From positions 7,090 through 14,819 of the forward strand of contig JAESQE010000302.1 of assembly GCA_016765335.1 (NCBI GenBank): DNA of 7,730 nt. The letters run 5' to 3'. Within the stretch, counting starts at the first letter, position 1. Each line of letters opens with the position of its first letter. The translations under genes and the position numbers were made by a program. The notes beneath the pieces were generated by a model. The model made no database searches and was not told the DNA's origin. It saw nothing but the letters and a program-made list of their open reading frames with translations. This document shows positions 6,943 to 7,730 of this stretch, in pieces. The DNA is from Planctomycetaceae bacterium. Lineage in GTDB: Bacteria > Planctomycetota > Planctomycetia > Planctomycetales > Planctomycetaceae.

Positions 6943-6948
6943 AATATA
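6943..6948 (-). promoter_or_regulatory. Weak candidate -10 box for flgE
   Basis: TATATT on the minus strand resembles a sigma-70 -10 box and lies in a short AT-rich stretch between two stem-loops. No good -35 box is found at 16-18 bp. If real, transcription would begin around 6936, almost at the first base of the long hairpin, so the flgE mRNA would carry a 5'-terminal stem-loop. Confidence 0.2.
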
Positions 6949-6954
6949 TAAAGC

Positions 6955-6999
6955 TGAGTACTGGGAAACATAAGCATGTTTCTGCTATCGATGTACTCA
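6955..6999 (-). repeat. Nested inverted repeat upstream of flgE
   Basis: An outer pair, TGAGTAC (minus 6999-6993) with GTACTCA (6961-6955), encloses an inner hairpin, GAAACAT with ATGTTTC (6982-6976 and 6971-6965), which has a GCTT tetraloop. Both stems are perfect 7-bp matches, separated by an internal loop of 10 and 3 nt. The function is unknown; two nested perfect stems in 45 bp suggest a folded RNA or an operator. Confidence 0.5.
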
Positions 7000-7229
7000 A
7001 CACCCCCGTGCTAAATCTAAAATCAACCCGCATCTTTCGGCTCATTGCCAGCAAAGTTCGCCGTCAAATTACCCCGCAATAAAAACAGAATCCCCTGGGA
7101 GACACAAATGTCTCACAATCAGTATCGGCACATTGCCGTCATAATCCGCAACCTTTTCCTATTGTGAAATCATTGCCCTGAAACTTACGAAAAAACCGTC
7201 TCGATAAATCCAGGTTTCTCTCGCTCAAC

Positions 7230-7673
7230 CTATGAACCCGGCACCGTATCGCGAACTGAAATAATGTCTTCGATAGGCACGTCTTCTATTCCAACTCGAA
7301 CAAAAGATTGCCCGTCACGGAAAATAGCCCGTTCAACAACACCCTCAACAGTGCTAACATCTTCCCCACCTCCGCCTACCTGATACTCAATAGTACGACC
7401 GATGAAAGATGCGGACGCAGCAGCTGACTGACTCGAAGTCCCCTGCTGAATCGAATCCTTCAGTTCAATACTAGACTGTAAATTTCTCATCTGAGAAAGC
7501 TGCGTCAAGAGTTCTTCGTTGCTTGTTGGTTCTGTCGGATCCTGATTCTGCAATTGAGTAATCAGCAGTTTCATAAACGATTCCGCATTGAGGGCATTGA
7601 AGCCCTGATCCGCATCATCAACAATGTTAACTTGCTGTCCGGTCGGACTTAAAACGGTATCTATAATTGCCAT
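7230..7673 (-). CDS. flgD: Flagellar hook assembly (cap) protein FlgD
   Basis: FlgD forms the cap that guides FlgE polymerisation at the growing hook tip and is shed afterwards. The 147-residue protein has the conserved N-terminal FlgD segment (about 28-75), with ESFMKLLITQLQNQDPTEP followed by NEELLTQLSQMRNLQSSIELKDSI. A Ser/Ala-rich hinge leads to a beta-rich, tudor-like region (about 87-142) starting SFIGRTIEY and ending VPIEDIISVRD. The larger Ig-like domain of E. coli FlgD (231 residues) is absent, giving a short form like that of B. subtilis. The ATG is supported by AAAGG 8 nt upstream. flgE follows after 358 bp, in the usual order. The gene expected before it, often fliK, lies beyond the right edge. 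Confidence 0.95.
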   Translation of the reverse strand: MAIIDTVLSPTGQQVNIVDDADQGFNALNAESFMKLLITQLQNQDPTEPTSNEELLTQLSQMRNLQSSIELKDSIQQGTSSQSAAASASFIGRTIEYQVGGGGEDVSTVEGVVERAIFRDGQSFVRVGIEDVPIEDIISVRDTVPGS

Positions 7674-7730
7674 AAATTCTACCTTTTATCTATATGTTCG
7701 ATACGAAATCGGTATGATTAAACTTGAACG
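7674..7730 (-). other. Short region upstream of flgD
   Basis: These 57 bp hold the flgD ribosome binding site (AAAGG, 7682-7686) and no confident promoter. A TAA at 7718-7720 could end an upstream gene such as fliK, but only three codons would be visible, which is too few to judge. Confidence 0.3.

Larger units (their letters stand above)
6872..7229 (-). other. Non-coding flgD-flgE gap, possible structured flgE leader
   Basis: These 358 bp hold no credible gene on either strand. They contain several inverted repeats: a long hairpin next to flgE (6882-6937), a nested two-stem element (6955-6999), and two small hairpins, 7099-7114 (GAGACA/TGTCTC, 4-nt loop) and 7126-7138 (CGGCA/TGCCG, 3-nt loop). 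An AT-rich -10-like hexamer lies between the two large ones. A T6 run just after flgD (7190-7195) has only a weak 5-bp stem before it, so no convincing terminator is seen. The stretch may be the flgE promoter and leader, or a structured spacer within a flgD-flgE transcript. Confidence 0.5.

Noticed and set aside
7034..7060. Sigma-28-like promoter upstream of flgE (CGAA, 15 bp, GCCGAAAG)
   Set aside because: The -10 half resembles GCCGATAA but the -35 half matches TAAA poorly; one half-site is not enough to call it.
7190..7217. Possible intrinsic terminator after flgD
   Set aside because: There is a T6 run on the minus strand, but the stem before it (AAACC/GGTTT) is only 5 bp, AT-rich and has a 15-nt loop.
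7718..7730. End of an upstream fliK-like gene
   Set aside because: Only three codons before a TAA would be inside the window, so nothing supports a call.

Overview
The window is one uninterrupted flagellar gene cluster read entirely from the minus strand. In transcription order (high to low coordinates) it runs flgD, flgE, flbD, motA, motB, fliL, fliN, fliO, and fliP, which is cut off by the left edge of the window. No plus-strand gene is credible: every plus-strand reading frame lies antisense to a recognisable flagellar gene. There are no tRNAs, rRNAs, mobile elements or CRISPR arrays.

The organism is inferred to be a motile Gram-negative-type bacterium, most likely a planctomycete. The stator genes and flbD sit between the hook genes and the export/switch genes, an order also familiar from spirochaetes and Firmicutes. 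MotB has a periplasmic OmpA-like domain, FliP has a cleavable signal peptide and a long N-terminal extension, and base composition is roughly balanced. The phylum is an inference, not something the window proves.

Layout. 7230-7673 flgD (hook cap/scaffold) and 5156-6871 flgE (hook) build the hook. They are separated by the only long non-coding stretch (6872-7229), which is rich in inverted repeats. 4904-5101 flbD (SwrD-type small protein), 4033-4812 motA, 3248-3952 motB and 2552-3100 fliL form a stator/torque module. 1782-2483 fliN (switch/C-ring), 742-1689 fliO and 1-745 fliP (export gate and its assembly factor) form the rotor and secretion module. fliO and fliP overlap by 4 bp; the other genes are spaced 39-147 bp apart, apart from the flgD-flgE gap.

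Three points deserve attention. First, FliN carries three well-kept tandem copies, plus a decayed fourth, of a short motif resembling the CheY-binding N-terminus of FliM. Second, no fliM gene lies between fliL and fliN, where it is common. Third, the flgD-flgE gap contains two strong stem-loops, one ending directly against the flgE ribosome binding site. The rest is a well-preserved, conventional flagellar operon.
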